A DNA stretch of 64,000 nucleotides from Leptospira fluminis. GTDB taxonomy: Bacteria > Spirochaetota > Leptospiria > Leptospirales > Leptospiraceae. The position numbers and the translations under genes were made by a program. This document shows positions 63,776-64,000 of this stretch, piece by piece (position 1 is the stretch's first letter; every line of letters starts with the position of its first letter). The stretch lies in NCBI RefSeq assembly GCF_004771275.1, contig NZ_RQEV01000011.1, forward strand, positions 186,001 through 250,000, written 5' to 3'. The notes under the pieces were generated by a model that was not told the DNA's origin, ran no database searches, and saw only the letters and a program-made list of their open reading frames with translations.

Positions 63776-64000
63776 AAACTGCCTCCCGAAACCGTACCGT
63801 CGACGAGTCCCAGACTGGTTTGCACTTCAAAAGTGATAGACACCGATCGATCGGACCGATCAAAACTTGCATCCAGCTTATTGATGGAAATAACGGAGGG
63901 TTCCTTTAATAACGCCGTTTTGATTTCATTTATAAAAGCGGTGCGGGAAAATCCCGACCGATCCACTAACCCGAACCAATCTATTCCTTCTGAAGGCGAC
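63772..64000 (-). CDS. Partial phage baseplate protein, gp25/W-like
   Basis: The gene runs off the end of the window; about 75 C-terminal residues are visible. They read W-F-G-L-V-D-R-S-G, then I-K-T-A-L-L-K-E-P-S-V-I-S-I (helix then strand), and end with a D-G-T-V-S-G-G-S-L tail. The helix plus V-x-S-I-x-x-L strand pattern and the position just before baseplate J fit the gp25/W-type or XkdS-like baseplate family. The GTG at 63966 is not a real start, because the frame continues upstream to the window edge. Confidence 0.6.
   Translation of the reverse strand, partial: SPSEGIDWFGLVDRSGFSRTAFINEIKTALLKEPSVISINKLDASFDRSDRSVSITFEVQTSLGLVDGTVSGGSL

Overview
The window reads as chromosome from a spirochaete of the genus Leptospira. 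The clearest markers are a homologue of the periplasmic flagellar sheath protein FcpA (48151-49074), a DUF1554-type lipoprotein, many short-signal lipoproteins, and housekeeping genes in small mixed-strand operons. By eye the base composition is in the mid-40s % GC, higher than the L. interrogans group. A P2/intermediate or related clade would fit, but that is inference. No rRNA, tRNA, CRISPR array, integrase or transposase was recognised.

Layout. 0.2-7.2 kb (minus): a heat-shock operon hrcA-grpE-dnaK-dnaJ behind a CIRCE operator, followed by a Gfo/Idh oxidoreductase and YqgE/AlgH; a DUF2721 membrane protein lies beyond. 7.4-11 kb (plus): the nucleoside phosphorylase ppnP, then a strong promoter and a ydaO-type (cyclic di-AMP) riboswitch leading into a cation:proton antiporter with a universal-stress-like tail and a second stress-like gene. 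11-18 kb: chromate transporter, a seven-repeat FG-GAP lipoprotein with a partner, a DUF1554 lipoprotein and a 678-residue protein of unknown function. 18-28.5 kb: phosphoglycerate mutase, haloalkane dehalogenase, two TetR regulators, a short-chain dehydrogenase with a perfect operator-like palindrome, MurB, separate CoaB and CoaC genes, and a CNNM/CorC-type membrane protein. 28.7-38 kb: a secreted protein with a degenerate CHAT-like end next to gpsA, then a plus-strand operon of a metallophosphoesterase, a nucleotidyltransferase, a zinc-ribbon protein and RecG. 38-47.8 kb: a VanY-like peptidase, proline catabolism as two overlapping genes, galE-lpxA, an orphan HPt protein, and a minus operon of a DnaC-like ATPase, folK, panB and DAHP synthase. 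48-59.4 kb: fcpA with a clear terminator, a cysteine-rich secreted protein, a Baeyer-Villiger-type monooxygenase, a minus operon for an oxidoreductase, a polyprenyl synthase and a TlyA-like methyltransferase, a dienelactone-hydrolase-like protein, an RlmL-like methyltransferase, a GlcG/HbpS-like protein and a neutral ceramidase lipoprotein.

59.6-64 kb (minus): the distal end of a contractile-tail (P2-like) baseplate and tail-fibre module that runs off the window: gp25/W-like (partial), baseplate J, gpI-like, and two tandem collar-domain fibre proteins with a conserved frame and a divergent tip segment. The best new leads are the c-di-AMP riboswitch on the antiporter, the degenerate CHAT protein, the phosphoesterase-nucleotidyltransferase-RecG operon, and the duplicated variable tail fibres.
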